Program-made: the position numbers and the translations under genes | The notes under the pieces: generated by a model | Seen by the model: the letters and a program-made list of their open reading frames with translations, nothing else | Database searches by the model: none | What the model was told of the DNA's origin: nothing | Assembly (NCBI RefSeq): GCF_001420715.1 | Contig: NZ_LJJC01000004.1 | Span: 2,981,715-3,045,714 of the forward strand | DNA from: Heyndrickxia shackletonii | Lineage (GTDB): Bacteria; Bacillota; Bacilli; Bacillales; Bacillaceae_C | Direction of reading: 5' to 3' | Length of the DNA stretch: 64,000 nucleotides | Shown: positions 18,169 through 27,669 of the stretch, piece after piece | Layout of the letters: each line of letters begins with the position of its first letter | Position numbering within the stretch: the stretch's first letter is position 1

Positions 18169-19728
18169 TTATTTTGCATACTCAACTGCTCTAGTTTCAC
18201 GAATAACCGTTACTTTAATATGACCTGGGTAATCAAGCTCCCCTTCAATTCGCTTTCTAATATCCCGTGCTAAACGATGAGCTTCCAAATCATTAATTTG
18301 CTCCGGTTTTACGATAATACGAACTTCTCTTCCGGCCTGAATAGCAAAAGATTTTTCAACTCCTTCATATGATTCGGAGATTTCTTCCAGCTTTTCAAGT
18401 CGTCGAATATAGTTCTCAAGTGTTTCACTTCGAGCTCCAGGTCTTGCTGCTGATAGTGCATCAGCTGCTGCAACCAAGACAGAAATAATGGATGTTGGTT
18501 CCGTATCTCCATGATGAGAGGCAATACTGTTAATAACTACTGGGTGTTCCTTATACTTTGTAGCTAATTCAACACCAATTTCTACATGGCTGCCTTCCAC
18601 CTCATGATCGACAGCTTTTCCAATATCATGTAATAAACCAGCGCGACGAGCAAGTCTTTCATCCTCACCAAGCTCTGCGGCAAGCATTCCTGCTAGATGA
18701 GCAACCTCCATCGAATGTTTTAGCACGTTTTGTCCGTAACTTGTACGGAACTTCATACGTCCTAAGATTTTAATTAAATCCGGATGGAGTCCGTGAACAT
18801 CAACCTCAAAAGTTGTTTGTTCACCAATTTCGCGGATATGTTCATCCACTTCACGCCTTGCTTTGTCAACCATTTCTTCAATACGCGCTGGATGAATTCT
18901 TCCGTCCTGAACTAGTTTCTCAAGTGCAATTCTTGCAGTTTCTCTTCGAATTGGATCAAATCCTGAAAGAATAACAGCTTCAGGAGTATCATCTATAATT
19001 AGATCAATTCCAGTCAATGTCTCTAAAGTACGAATATTACGTCCTTCTCGGCCGATAATTCTACCTTTCATTTCATCATTTGGAAGATTGACTACCGATA
19101 CTGTTGTCTCCGCAACATGTTCAGCAGCACACCTCTGAATTGCAAGAGAAAGAATGCTCTTTGCCTTTTTGTCCGCCTCTTCTTTAGCACGATTTTCACT
19201 TTCTTTCACCATGATGGCTACTTCATGAGAGAGTTCATCTTCCACTCTCTTTATGATAATCGCTTTGGCTTCTTCACGGGTTAGACCAGAGATACGTTCT
19301 AGTTCTGTTTTTTGAATTCGTACCATCTCATCCACTTTGCTTTCCATCTCTTCAATATGTTGTTGTCTTTGATTCAGAGAATCCTCTTTCTTTTCGAGAG
19401 TTGCTTCACGCTTGTCTAGTGATTCATCTTTTCGATCGAGGTTCTCCTCCTTTTGCAATAATCGATTTTCTTGTTTTTGCAATTCATTTCTTCGTTCACG
19501 AAGTTCTCGTTCCATATCAGTACGAAGTTTATGATTTTCATCCTTTGCTTCCAACAGGGCCTCTTTTTTCAAAGACTCCGCTTCACGCTTTGCATCTTCT
19601 AAAATCTGCTCCGCAGCATTTTTAGCTCCTGCTATTCTCGCTTCTGCAAAAGATTTTCGAACAAAATAGCCAACAACTACACCAACGATTAGGCCAAGCA
19701 AAGTGGAGATGATTGCAATTGGTGACAT
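18169..19728 (-). CDS. rny: ribonuclease Y
   Basis: RNase Y is the membrane-bound endonuclease that starts mRNA decay in Bacillus. The 519-residue protein has an N-terminal membrane helix ([18 protein letters not shown]), a long charged coiled coil to about residue 200 (repeats such as [20 protein letters not shown]), a KH domain ([20 protein letters not shown]) and an HD domain with [17 protein letters not shown]. The downstream phosphodiesterase YmdB and the RicA protein encoded nearby are known functional partners. Confidence 0.97.
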   Translation of the reverse strand: MSPIAIISTLLGLIVGVVVGYFVRKSFAEARIAGAKNAAEQILEDAKREAESLKKEALLEAKDENHKLRTDMERELRERRNELQKQENRLLQKEENLDRKDESLDKREATLEKKEDSLNQRQQHIEEMESKVDEMVRIQKTELERISGLTREEAKAIIIKRVEDELSHEVAIMVKESENRAKEEADKKAKSILSLAIQRCAAEHVAETTVSVVNLPNDEMKGRIIGREGRNIRTLETLTGIDLIIDDTPEAVILSGFDPIRRETARIALEKLVQDGRIHPARIEEMVDKARREVDEHIREIGEQTTFEVDVHGLHPDLIKILGRMKFRTSYGQNVLKHSMEVAHLAGMLAAELGEDERLARRAGLLHDIGKAVDHEVEGSHVEIGVELATKYKEHPVVINSIASHHGDTEPTSIISVLVAAADALSAARPGARSETLENYIRRLEKLEEISESYEGVEKSFAIQAGREVRIIVKPEQINDLEAHRLARDIRKRIEGELDYPGHIKVTVIRETRAVEYAK

Positions 19729-20096
19729 TTTTTCACCTCCCCTTGCTATGAACTTTTATCATGTCTCAAACATGTCGGCTGCTACATTGCTACAAAGGTT
19801 TCAATAAACAGCACTTAGGCTTCAAAAAATATCATTTTTTAAAAAAATTATACATATTAATTTTATAGTTGTGAATATTTATTGTCAAGGGTAATGGAAA
19901 TTAGAAATGCGAAAGTACATTGCTCAGTCTGCGTATGGTTACTGTGAAATTTGAAGTAGCAATTTTACCTTCGTAGTTTTCAATTGAGATAGAGGAAACA
20001 AAACGAGAAGTACAAGAGTTCATGTTAACTTTTCTCAGGTACAAGAAACCGGAAGTCCGCAATTTCGATAAGAACGGTTATAGACTTTACAAAAAA
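19729..20096. other. recA-rny intergenic region
   Basis: The first 170 bases should hold the rny promoter. The rest is a degenerate repeat (see 19905-20085). B. subtilis has pbpX in this gap; no such gene is present. Confidence 0.5.
19905..20085. repeat. degenerate copy of dispersed repeat family A
   Basis: It begins GAAATGCGAAAGTACATTGC, recalling the family start. The internal stretch GAAATTTGAAGTAGCAATTT is nearly the same as GAAATTTGAAGTGCCAATTT in the copy at 50108-50305. The right end is poorly conserved. No reading frame was seen. Confidence 0.5.
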
Positions 20097-20124
20097 AAGC
20101 AAAGCTATTTAGCTTTGCTTTTCC
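20097..20124 (-). terminator. terminator of recA
   Basis: AAAGCAAAGC and GCTTTGCTTT around a six-base loop, followed by a U run on the minus strand, within a few bases of the stop codon. Confidence 0.93.
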
Positions 20125-20127
20125 AGC

Positions 20128-21165
20128 TTATTCTAATTCAAATTCCTCTTGAGATTCATCGATAGGTGCTTCCTTCACTTCATCTAAACCAAAATGATCC
20201 CGAATCTTCTGCATAATTTCGTTTCGCACCTCAGGATTTTCCTTCATGAATAATTTCGCATTTTCCCTTCCTTGCCCAAGGCGTTCATCATTATATGAAT
20301 ACCATGCACCACTTTTTTGTACGATATCAAGTTCGGAACCCATATCAATAATTTCGCCTTCTTTTGAGATTCCCTCTCCATACATAATATCTACTTCTGC
20401 AGTGCGGAACGGTGGTGCTACTTTATTTTTCACAACTTTGATTTTGGTTTTATTTCCGACAATGTCATTTCCTTGTTTGAGTTGTTCAGCGCGGCGCACT
20501 TCTAAACGAACGGAAGAATAAAACTTAAGGGCACGTCCGCCAGGAGTTGTTTCCGGATTTCCAAACATTACTCCTACTTTTTCCCTGATTTGGTTAATAA
20601 AGATTGCGATTGTTTTAGATTTATTAATTGCACCAGAGAGCTTACGAAGAGCTTGGGACATTAAGCGAGCCTGTAAGCCGACGTGAGAATCGCCCATCTC
20701 TCCTTCAATTTCCGCTTTTGGAACCAAGGCTGCAACTGAGTCGATAACAATAATATCAATTGCTCCGCTTCGAACAAGTGCCTCTGCAATTTCAAGTGCT
20801 TGCTCACCAGTATCTGGCTGGGATAAAAGTAATTCATCAATATTAACACCTAATTTTTGTGCGTAAACCGGATCTAACGCGTGTTCAGCATCGATAAAAG
20901 CTGCTTGTCCGCCACCTGCCTGAACCTCTGCAATGGCATGAAGGGCAACAGTTGTCTTACCGGAACTTTCCGGACCATAAATTTCAATAACACGTCCTCT
21001 TGGATAACCGCCTACACCTAACGCTACATCGAGCGCAAGCGATCCGCTTGGAACGGTGGAAATTTTTCTATCCGTTTGTTCACCAAGTTTCATAATAGAC
21101 CCTTTACCAAACTGTTTCTCTATTTGCTTAAGAGCCATGTCTAAGGCTGCTTGACGATCGTTCAC
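20128..21165 (-). CDS. recA: RecA recombinase
   Basis: RecA forms filaments on single-stranded DNA, drives strand exchange and triggers LexA self-cleavage. Walker A is GPESSGKTT, Walker B lies in [14 protein letters not shown], and the L2 region [20 protein letters not shown] is intact; [12 protein letters not shown] follows. The GTG at 21165 (345 residues, [19 protein letters not shown]) is chosen because GAGGAGG lies eight bases ahead; the longer frame would translate that site. A DinR/LexA box lies about 100 bases upstream. The acidic tail ends EEFELE. Confidence 0.97.
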   Translation of the reverse strand: MNDRQAALDMALKQIEKQFGKGSIMKLGEQTDRKISTVPSGSLALDVALGVGGYPRGRVIEIYGPESSGKTTVALHAIAEVQAGGGQAAFIDAEHALDPVYAQKLGVNIDELLLSQPDTGEQALEIAEALVRSGAIDIIVIDSVAALVPKAEIEGEMGDSHVGLQARLMSQALRKLSGAINKSKTIAIFINQIREKVGVMFGNPETTPGGRALKFYSSVRLEVRRAEQLKQGNDIVGNKTKIKVVKNKVAPPFRTAEVDIMYGEGISKEGEIIDMGSELDIVQKSGAWYSYNDERLGQGRENAKLFMKENPEVRNEIMQKIRDHFGLDEVKEAPIDESQEEFELE

Positions 21166-21262
21166 TAAAATTTCCTCCTCATTCTCCACTTATTCTATTA
21201 ATTTTATAAAATTGCCTTATCCTTACTATAACTGTTTTTGAGCGGTTTGCCAAGCAAAAAAT

Positions 21263-21276
21263 CGAACGTTTATTCG
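21263..21276 (-). promoter_or_regulatory. LexA (DinR) box of recA
   Basis: On the minus strand the site reads CGAATAAACGTTCG, a close fit to the Bacillus consensus CGAACRNRYGTTCG, with both CGAA/TTCG ends intact. It should make recA damage-inducible. Confidence 0.88.
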
Positions 21277-21303
21277 ATTATTTTATGTCATCATATAGGC
21301 ATA

Positions 21304-21339
21304 AAAATAAGCATTTGCTTTAGCGAAAATGCTTATTTT
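21304..21339 (-). terminator. hairpin between cinA and recA
   Basis: AAAATAAGCATTT and AAATGCTTATTTT arms form a 13-base stem with a ten-base loop, 50 bases past the cinA stop; probably the cinA terminator, separating cinA from the recA promoter. Confidence 0.75.
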
Positions 21340-21387
21340 AAAGACAAAAACTTTAAAAATTAATTTTTTCTTAAATAAATTTACATT

Positions 21388-22638
21388 TTAATTACCACTA
21401 TTTAGCCCTATTTCACGCATTAAATAGTGACATCCGTACTTAACAGTGCGAAGACGATTGCTGTTTCTATTGCTTGCCAGTGATAGTAAAAATGTTTTAA
21501 CAGGATGGTGTTTAACGGATATTCCTATCCAGATTGTCCCCGCTTCCTTGCCTTCTAAGGAATCAGGACCAGCAACACCGGTAAAACTAATGCCAATATC
21601 TGAATCTAGTATCACACGAATATTTTCAGCCAATTCTGCTGCACATTCTTTACTGACAGCACCGTATTTATCTAAAGTTTCCTTTTTTACTTTAACTAAC
21701 TTTTCCTTTGCCTCATTTGAATAACATACTACACCGCCTTTTAAAATTGCGCTGACACCAGAAATAGATGCCATTTCTGCTGCAAACATTCCGGCCGTTA
21801 AGCTTTCGGCAGTGGCAATTGTTAATCCGGCGTTTTTTAATGTTTTTACCGTTTCAGCCATCAGTGTGGTTTCGTCATATCCATAGCAAAATTCTCCAAC
21901 ACGTTCTTTGATGGATTTTTCCATCTCTTCAATCATTTTTAATGCTTCTGCACTTGATTCGTGCTTTGCAGTAATCCTAAGCGTACACTCTCCGTCAGAT
22001 GCATATGGTGCCACAGTAGGATTAGATTGACCTACTATTATACTTTCGATTTCTGTTTCTAACTGTGCTTCACCAATTCCAAAGAAACGCATTACTCTTG
22101 ATTCAATATGCTCCCGTTTATCCATTTTTTTAAGGATAGCTCGGCGCCCATATTTACTAAACATAGGTTCCATTTCAAATGGAGGGCCAGGTAAGAGCAT
22201 ATAGAAATGATTTTGATTTTGAATAAACATTCCCGGTGCCATTCCAAATTCATTTGGCAGAACCGTTGCACCCTCAAGTACGAGTGCTTGTTTTTTATTA
22301 TTTTCCGTCATTTGCCTGTTCACTTTGTGAAAATATGCTTCAATGGAAGTTAAAGCATCTTGATCCGTTACAAGTTTCTTTCCTAAATGGTTCGCAATCG
22401 TTTCCTTCGTTAGATCATCCTTCGTTGGACCCAGACCACCTGTAAAGATAATTAAATCTGCACGCTTTTCAGCGATTTCGATGGTTTTCTTTAATCTTTG
22501 GGGATTATCACCGACTACCGTATGATGGAAAACATTCACACCCATTTCCGCTAAAGAGGTAGAAAGAAATTTGGCATTGGTATTTACAATTTGTCCAAGT
22601 AAAAGCTCGGACCCCACAGCGATAATTTCGGCATTCAT
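21388..22638 (-). CDS. cinA: CinA-family protein (competence/damage-inducible; NMN deamidase-type)
   Basis: The 416-residue protein has the full two-domain form. The N-terminal MoaB/MogA-like part ([44 protein letters not shown]) is linked to the C-terminal nicotinamide-nucleotide amidohydrolase-like domain ([53 protein letters not shown]). CinA proteins act in pyridine nucleotide salvage; in competent bacteria the gene is linked with recA, as here. It follows pgsA with a 16-base gap. Confidence 0.95.
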   Translation of the reverse strand: MNAEIIAVGSELLLGQIVNTNAKFLSTSLAEMGVNVFHHTVVGDNPQRLKKTIEIAEKRADLIIFTGGLGPTKDDLTKETIANHLGKKLVTDQDALTSIEAYFHKVNRQMTENNKKQALVLEGATVLPNEFGMAPGMFIQNQNHFYMLLPGPPFEMEPMFSKYGRRAILKKMDKREHIESRVMRFFGIGEAQLETEIESIIVGQSNPTVAPYASDGECTLRITAKHESSAEALKMIEEMEKSIKERVGEFCYGYDETTLMAETVKTLKNAGLTIATAESLTAGMFAAEMASISGVSAILKGGVVCYSNEAKEKLVKVKKETLDKYGAVSKECAAELAENIRVILDSDIGISFTGVAGPDSLEGKEAGTIWIGISVKHHPVKTFLLSLASNRNSNRLRTVKYGCHYLMREIGLNSGN

Positions 22639-22654
22639 AATCTACACTCTCCCT

Positions 22655-23233
22655 TTACTTGGAATTAGAAAAAATAGAGCGATTTTTATATATATAATCC
22701 CAACCGGAATAAACAGTAAAGATCATTGCAACCCACAAGGCAATGGTAGCAAAAGGGAAATGAATCGGTTCGAACGGAAAGTTATGAAGCAATAATAGTG
22801 CAATTGCAATTGTTTGTGCCCACATTTTGATTTTCCCCGGCATAGCAGCAGCAACAATTTCGCCTTCTCCCGCTAATATTGCCCTAAGTCCTGTAATGGC
22901 AAATTCTCTGCTTATAATGACGATTACAATCCATGAAGGAACCAAACCGAGCTCCGTTAAAATAATTAGTGCAGAAGATACAAGTAATTTATCCGCTAAT
23001 GGGTCTAGGAACTTTCCAAGATTCGTTACAAGATTATATTTTCTGGCCAGATGTCCATCAAACCAATCGGTTATCGAAGCAATAATGAAAATAATTGCTC
23101 CTACTAAATGGGCAGTAGGCATACTAATATTTAATAGCTCTACATTGCCCCATGGGAATGGAACAACCATAATAATAATAAAGATAGGAATTAAGCAAAT
23201 ACGTGATACAGTAATTTTATTAGGTAAATTCAA
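22655..23233 (-). CDS. pgsA: CDP-diacylglycerol-glycerol-3-phosphate 3-phosphatidyltransferase
   Basis: PgsA makes phosphatidylglycerol phosphate from CDP-diacylglycerol, the first committed step to phosphatidylglycerol and cardiolipin. The 192-residue membrane protein contains the CDP-alcohol phosphotransferase motif in DGHLARKYNLVTNLGKFLD and PLAD (D-G-x2-A-R-x8-G-x3-D-x3-D, all residues present) and several hydrophobic helices. The TTG start is preceded by GGAGGAAG. It sits between rodZ and cinA as in B. subtilis. Confidence 0.95.
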   Translation of the reverse strand: MNLPNKITVSRICLIPIFIIIMVVPFPWGNVELLNISMPTAHLVGAIIFIIASITDWFDGHLARKYNLVTNLGKFLDPLADKLLVSSALIILTELGLVPSWIVIVIISREFAITGLRAILAGEGEIVAAAMPGKIKMWAQTIAIALLLLHNFPFEPIHFPFATIALWVAMIFTVYSGWDYIYKNRSIFSNSK

Positions 23234-23316
23234 GGTACTTCCTCCATTATATTTTTCTGTCTAGTATTCAAGCTGAAGGTTAAAAATGCCGGATTGGTTA
23301 CGCTTGGATAAGCTAA

Positions 23317-23346
23317 AAATAGTCATCAGCAGATGACTATTTAGTT
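23317..23346 (-). terminator. hairpin overlapping the rodZ stop codon
   Basis: AAATAGTCATC and GATGACTATTT arms around a four-base loop; the TAG stop codon of rodZ is within the stem. The tail TTTTTAG is short of a full U run but sufficient for partial termination before pgsA. Confidence 0.75.
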
Positions 23347-24245
23347 TTTAAAGGTTCAAATTGAATTGTAATTTTTTGAGTATTACTTTTCACTGCATAT
23401 TCCAAATTTTCATCGTTTACTTTTATTTCAGTGGCAGGTACATTCCCAATACTGATATATGCTTGATTTTCATTTGTTAAATCAAACGTTTGTTTTTCAC
23501 CTTTATTAAGTGTACCAGTAAAAATGGTTTTACCATTTATTCCATTTTTCACAAGAATCCATGCTCTATCAGTTGATGAAACAGTTAATTTGAATTTATC
23601 CGTATTGGATAATTTGTAAGTTGAATTATTGCCACTAGTACTTTCAACTTTTAACTCTTGTACAGGCTTTTGCTCATTTTGTGAATTAGTAGATTCATTA
23701 TTATTCGTTTTAGAATCTGCATTCGTATTGTTTGATTGTTTGTTATCAACCGTATTATCCTTCGTTTTAGCTTGATTCGACTTTCCTGATTCTTTCACTT
23801 TTACTTGCGCGCTGTTGGTAGCGTTATGATTTTCAGCTTGACCAGATCCGGAAAACTTCTGAACCAGAATCCAAATTAAAAATACTGCGGCTACAATAAA
23901 AACCACTACCAAAATCGTTGGAAGTATATTAAATACTTTCGATGTTCCGGCTGAAACAGTCCGTCTCGTCTGAACCCTAGAAATTTGCTCATTAATTTCA
24001 TCGTTATGTGTTACCGGAACCTCGTTTTTAAATTCTTCAAAAACCTGTTCTGATTCTAGTCCAACAGCTTCCGCATATTGTTTTATAAAAGCCCGGACAT
24101 AAAACTTTCCGGGAATGGTATCATAGTTCCCTTCTTCTATTCCTCTTAAATATCTCTTTTGAATTTTCGTCATTTCCTGCAAGTCGTCTAAGCTTAATCC
24201 CTTAGCTTTCCTAGCTTCTTTTAACCGACTTCCTAGCTCTGTCAA
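23337..24245 (-). CDS. rodZ: RodZ-like protein (YmfM): HTH, membrane helix and DUF4115 domain
   Basis: RodZ links MreB to the wall-elongation machinery. The 302-residue protein has a cytoplasmic Cro/CI-like HTH (LGSRLKEARKAKGLSLDDLQ, TKIQKRYLRGIEEGNYD, residues 1-80), a membrane helix near residues 107-130 (ILPTILVVVFIVAAVFLIW), a low-complexity Asn/Ser/Lys-rich linker, and an extracellular beta domain (WILVKNGINGKTIFTGTLNK). The TTG at 24245 is preferred over a GTG three codons earlier, since AGGTG lies before it at normal spacing. Confidence 0.9.
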   Translation of the reverse strand: MTELGSRLKEARKAKGLSLDDLQEMTKIQKRYLRGIEEGNYDTIPGKFYVRAFIKQYAEAVGLESEQVFEEFKNEVPVTHNDEINEQISRVQTRRTVSAGTSKVFNILPTILVVVFIVAAVFLIWILVQKFSGSGQAENHNATNSAQVKVKESGKSNQAKTKDNTVDNKQSNNTNADSKTNNNESTNSQNEQKPVQELKVESTSGNNSTYKLSNTDKFKLTVSSTDRAWILVKNGINGKTIFTGTLNKGEKQTFDLTNENQAYISIGNVPATEIKVNDENLEYAVKSNTQKITIQFEPLKTK

Positions 24246-24303
24246 AAATAACACCTGCCAATCTCATAAATCTTTTCGTAATTATGTACTTTATCCATTT
24301 AAT

Positions 24304-25095
24304 TTAATAATCAAAACCGCCGAATCCTTCATCATTCAAAAAATTATTCCTTTGGATTACTTCATATGTAATTTCCTGTTCAGGATTATCTCGAAGTTCA
24401 ATAATATAGTCAAAATCCTCCAAGGAGTACTCGGAATTTTGCACAAAAATATCCGGGTGTTCAATGACCTTCACGGCAGGGATTCTCATGATTTCTCTTA
24501 CAAGCTGCCAATGTTTTTCATTAGCACGCTGAGTTGATACAATTCCATCTAAAATAAAAATATTGTTCGCGTTATATTCATCATTAATAAGCTGATTACG
24601 TATGGTTTGTTTTAATAAAGTGGAAGAAACGAAAAGCCACTTTTTACTCGCACAAACACTTGCGGCAACGACAGATTCCGTTTTTCCAACCCGGGGCATT
24701 CCTCGTATGCCTATAAGCTTGTGACCTTCCTGCTTAAATAATTCTGCCATAAAATCAACAAGTATGCCAAGCTCATCGCGAATAAAACGAAATGTTTTTT
24801 TGTCGTCCGCATCTCTTTGAATATATCGGCCATGTCTTACTGCTAATTTATCTCGTAATTTTGGTTCACGAATTTTTGTTATTTTTATTGTTTCCATAGT
24901 TTGTAGTATAGATTCAAGTCTCACGATTTGTTCTTCATTTTTCACCAATAACAGAAGACCGCGCTTCCCTTCATCAACACCATTTATACTAATAATATTT
25001 ATGGATAACATTCCTAGTAAAGAAGATATATCACCTAAAAGTCCTGGTCGGTTTATTTGAATTTCATATTCTAAATACCATTCTTTGCGATCCAT
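24304..25095 (-). CDS. ymfK: YmfK-family protein (DUF3388) with ACT-like and P-loop parts
   Basis: The 263-residue protein matches B. subtilis YmfK by order and sequence. Residues 1-80 look like an ACT regulatory domain (YEIQINRPGLLGDISSLLGM). A P-loop-like motif, GMPRVGKTES, lies near residue 131, after a helical segment. The C-terminal half (IFILDGIVSTQRANEKHW) follows the fold of small NTP-binding proteins. The function of the family is not established. It belongs to the conserved ymfF-ymfM cluster. Confidence 0.85.
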   Translation of the reverse strand: MDRKEWYLEYEIQINRPGLLGDISSLLGMLSINIISINGVDEGKRGLLLLVKNEEQIVRLESILQTMETIKITKIREPKLRDKLAVRHGRYIQRDADDKKTFRFIRDELGILVDFMAELFKQEGHKLIGIRGMPRVGKTESVVAASVCASKKWLFVSSTLLKQTIRNQLINDEYNANNIFILDGIVSTQRANEKHWQLVREIMRIPAVKVIEHPDIFVQNSEYSLEDFDYIIELRDNPEQEITYEVIQRNNFLNDEGFGGFDY

Positions 25096-25209
25096 ATAAA
25101 CCTCCTAATAATAGAAACACTATAATGACTCTAGCTTATATAATAAATGATTTTGGATGAAGATGAAAGGGAAAACTCCCCTTTTTTGCGAATTCATTAA
25201 TAAACAATA

Positions 25210-25236
25210 AAAGAGGGGTCAAATGTCCCCTCTCTT
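25210..25236 (-). terminator. terminator of ymfJ
   Basis: AGAGGGG and CCCCTCT arms with an eight-base loop, then TTTTATTG on the minus strand. Confidence 0.85.
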
Positions 25237-25246
25237 GCATTTTTCG

Positions 25247-25507
25247 CTATTGTTGTGTACCGTTATTTTGTACTAATTTTACCATTACGTTTGCAATGGC
25301 TTGTTGTTCTTTTTCATCAGCAACAGACCAAAGATCTGCTAATACCCTCTGTTGCTCATTCTTTGGGTCTACCTGGCCGGCTAAGTAATCACCAACTTGT
25401 CCTGCTAGCTGATTTATTGTTTCTTGATTCATCCCTTGTGTTTTTGCTTGATTTAGGCGGTCACCTAAGAAGTTTTTCCATTGATCCCAATTATCTAAAA
25501 CAGACAT
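25247..25507 (-). CDS. ymfJ: YmfJ, DUF3243 protein
   Basis: The 86-residue soluble protein is a DUF3243 member (MSVLDNWDQWKNFLGDRLNQ, GMNQETINQLAGQVGDYLA, EQQRVLADLWSVADEKEQQA). Its function is unknown; the helical structure suggests a small regulatory or scaffold protein. The ATG at 25507 has AAGGAGG eight bases ahead; the frame extends six codons further but that part overlaps the site. It lies between ymfI and ymfK as in B. subtilis. Confidence 0.9.
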   Translation of the reverse strand: MSVLDNWDQWKNFLGDRLNQAKTQGMNQETINQLAGQVGDYLAGQVDPKNEQQRVLADLWSVADEKEQQAIANVMVKLVQNNGTQQ

Positions 25508-25596
25508 ATTATGAACCTCCTTCAAATTTGTTCGTTGTTATTTTGCTACAGAGAAAAATTCTTATACCTCAAAATGAAGGAATTTTATGGTTACCT

Positions 25597-26319
25597 TTAT
25601 GTATACCATCCACCGTTAACTGCAAGAACATGTCCTGTTACATAACTTGCTTCTTCTGATAATAAAAATGCAATTGCCCCTGCAATTTCTTTAGGTTCAG
25701 CCAATCTTCCTAATGGAATTTCGGATTCTAACTCTCGCAATTCATAATCTGAAAAATTCGCAAGCATATTTGTATGTACTGCCCCTGGTGCCACTGCATT
25801 TACTCTTATACCACTTCTTGCTACTTCTTTACTTAATGCCTTCACAAAGGAAATTTGTGCACCTTTAACAGTAGAGTATATTACTTCACAAGATGCTCCG
25901 GTCTGTCCCCAAATGGAACTTACGAAAATGATTTGTGAAGCAGTATTTCTCATTAGCTTAGGCAAAAGCCTATTAGTTAAAAGCATTGGAGCATGTACAT
26001 GGATGTTCCACATGTCTCTCATAATTGTTTCAGAAGTATCCATAAATAGTCCATAATGTGCTATTCCGCTAATAAAGCAAATAGCATCAATGTGAAAAAT
26101 ATTATTTAATACTTTTTCCACTCCTTGTGGAGAAGAGAGGTCTGCTTGTATAGGGATTATTTCTACTTGATATGATTCAACCGCTGCAATAATTTCTTCA
26201 ATCCCCTTTTTATTTTGATGGTAATGGAGATATAAGTTCCATCCCTTTTTAGCCAAAAGTATTGCTGTCTGTTTTCCAATTCCCCCGCTTGCGCCTGTTA
26301 TGAGAACATATTTTTTCAT
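25597..26319 (-). CDS. ymfI: YmfI, short-chain dehydrogenase (EF-P 5-aminopentanone reductase type)
   Basis: The 240-residue SDR has the NAD(P) motif TGASGGIG at residues 8-15, a SSIWGQ catalytic Ser, YSTVKGA (Tyr-x3-Lys) and the loop VAPGAVHTNM. In B. subtilis YmfI reduces the 5-aminopentanone group on Lys32 of elongation factor P to 5-aminopentanol, an assignment from published work on that organism. Conservation of order with ymfF and ymfH supports the same role here. Other SDR substrates cannot be excluded from the sequence alone. Confidence 0.9.
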   Translation of the reverse strand: MKKYVLITGASGGIGKQTAILLAKKGWNLYLHYHQNKKGIEEIIAAVESYQVEIIPIQADLSSPQGVEKVLNNIFHIDAICFISGIAHYGLFMDTSETIMRDMWNIHVHAPMLLTNRLLPKLMRNTASQIIFVSSIWGQTGASCEVIYSTVKGAQISFVKALSKEVARSGIRVNAVAPGAVHTNMLANFSDYELRELESEIPLGRLAEPKEIAGAIAFLLSEEASYVTGHVLAVNGGWYT

Positions 26320-26343
26320 TCTTATACTCTCCCTTTCCCAACA

Positions 26344-26370
26344 AAAAAACTCAGGAAGTCCCGAGTTTTT
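26344..26370 (-). terminator. hairpin after ymfH
   Basis: ACTCGGGA and TCCTGAGT with one G-U pair, between A and T runs, just past the ymfH stop; probably a partial terminator before ymfI. Confidence 0.7.
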
Positions 26371-26376
26371 CTACTT

Positions 26377-27669
26377 TCATTTTTTTGGAACAACTTGGCA
26401 AACAGTGAATCTGTCTTCCTCTATAAATTCATTCGCTGCCTTTTTTAAATCCTCGAATGAGATATCTTCAAGTACAGGCACTACGTCAAATAAATTCATG
26501 CCATTAAAGAAATATCTGGTAAATTGATTCGCAATAAACTCGGGTGAATTGAGCTGTCTTAAAAATCCACCAATTTTCTTTTTCTTTGTTCGATCAAGCG
26601 CATCCTCTGTTAAATGCTCTCCATTTTTTGCTTCCATCATTACCTTTTTCAAGCGCTCTGCAAGCTCATCAGGCCTATCTGTATCTCCGCCTGCCATAGC
26701 AAAGCCAAAACCCGATTCTAAAGTAAAATCATACGAAAACGTCTCGTCAATTAATCCCTCATTATACAAGTTATAATAATTATCGGAGCTTTTTCCAAAT
26801 AGCATATCCAATAATACATTTATGGTAAGCTCTTGTTTTAACATTTCAGCCCCGGAAAGATTTACATCCTTTGCCTTCACGCCTAGCAAACATTTAGGAG
26901 TTTGGACATTCATATGTAATATCTTTTTCGTTTCTGCCACTTCTACCGGCTCTTGTTCAAAACGTCTCTTAATTTCTGACTGCTCTTTATAATCCTTTTT
27001 ATTTTGATTATCACGCACCAGTTTCATGATGTTTTCCACTTCAACAGGTCCCACAATAAAAAGCAGCATATTACTCGGATGATAGAAGGTATTATAGCAT
27101 TCGTAAAGTAGCTGGTCCGTGATATGGGAAATGGATTCTATCGTTCCTGCAATATCTATTTTCACGGGATGGTGCTTATACATATTTTCAATTACACCGA
27201 AATAAAGACGCCAGTCCGGGTTATCATCATACATAGTAATTTCCTGGCCAATGATTCCCTTTTCTTTTTCCACAGTTTTTTCCGTAAAATAAGGACTCTG
27301 TACCATATCAATTAACGTTTCAAGATTTTTTTCCACATTAGAGGTACTGGAGAACAAATATGCTGTACGATTAAAGGTGGTAAATGCATTGGCAGATGCT
27401 CCTTGCTTACTAAATTGTTGAAAGACATCTCCATCCTCTTTTTCAAATAACTTATGCTCTAAAAAGTGGGCAATTCCATCGGGAACATGATGATATTCAT
27501 TTTTATCAAGCGGGATAAAGTCATTATCTACTGAACCGTATTTTGTTGTAAACGTTGCAAAGGTCTTATTAAATCCTTCTTTTGGCAGGATATATACTTC
27601 CAAGCCATTATCCATTTTTTCAAAATATAAGGTTTCCTTCAATTGTTCAAATACCTGGTTTTTCATCAT
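26377..27669 (-). CDS. ymfH: YmfH, M16 zinc metallopeptidase-like protein
   Basis: The 430-residue insulinase-family protein carries the inverted zinc motif HXXEH in AHFLEHKLFEKE near residue 69 and the downstream acidic zinc ligand region (VEKEKGIIGQEITM). So it is the catalytic half of the YmfF/YmfH pair. In B. subtilis both are linked with the EF-P 5-aminopentanol modification. The start ATG-ATG is preceded by GGAGGG; the gene overlaps the end of ymfF by 23 bases, showing translational coupling. Confidence 0.92.
   Translation of the reverse strand: MMKNQVFEQLKETLYFEKMDNGLEVYILPKEGFNKTFATFTTKYGSVDNDFIPLDKNEYHHVPDGIAHFLEHKLFEKEDGDVFQQFSKQGASANAFTTFNRTAYLFSSTSNVEKNLETLIDMVQSPYFTEKTVEKEKGIIGQEITMYDDNPDWRLYFGVIENMYKHHPVKIDIAGTIESISHITDQLLYECYNTFYHPSNMLLFIVGPVEVENIMKLVRDNQNKKDYKEQSEIKRRFEQEPVEVAETKKILHMNVQTPKCLLGVKAKDVNLSGAEMLKQELTINVLLDMLFGKSSDNYYNLYNEGLIDETFSYDFTLESGFGFAMAGGDTDRPDELAERLKKVMMEAKNGEHLTEDALDRTKKKKIGGFLRQLNSPEFIANQFTRYFFNGMNLFDVVPVLEDISFEDLKKAANEFIEEDRFTVCQVVPKK

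Noticed and set aside
22827-23264. 145-codon plus-strand frame over pgsA
   Set aside because: Antisense shadow of the conserved pgsA; no site or promoter.
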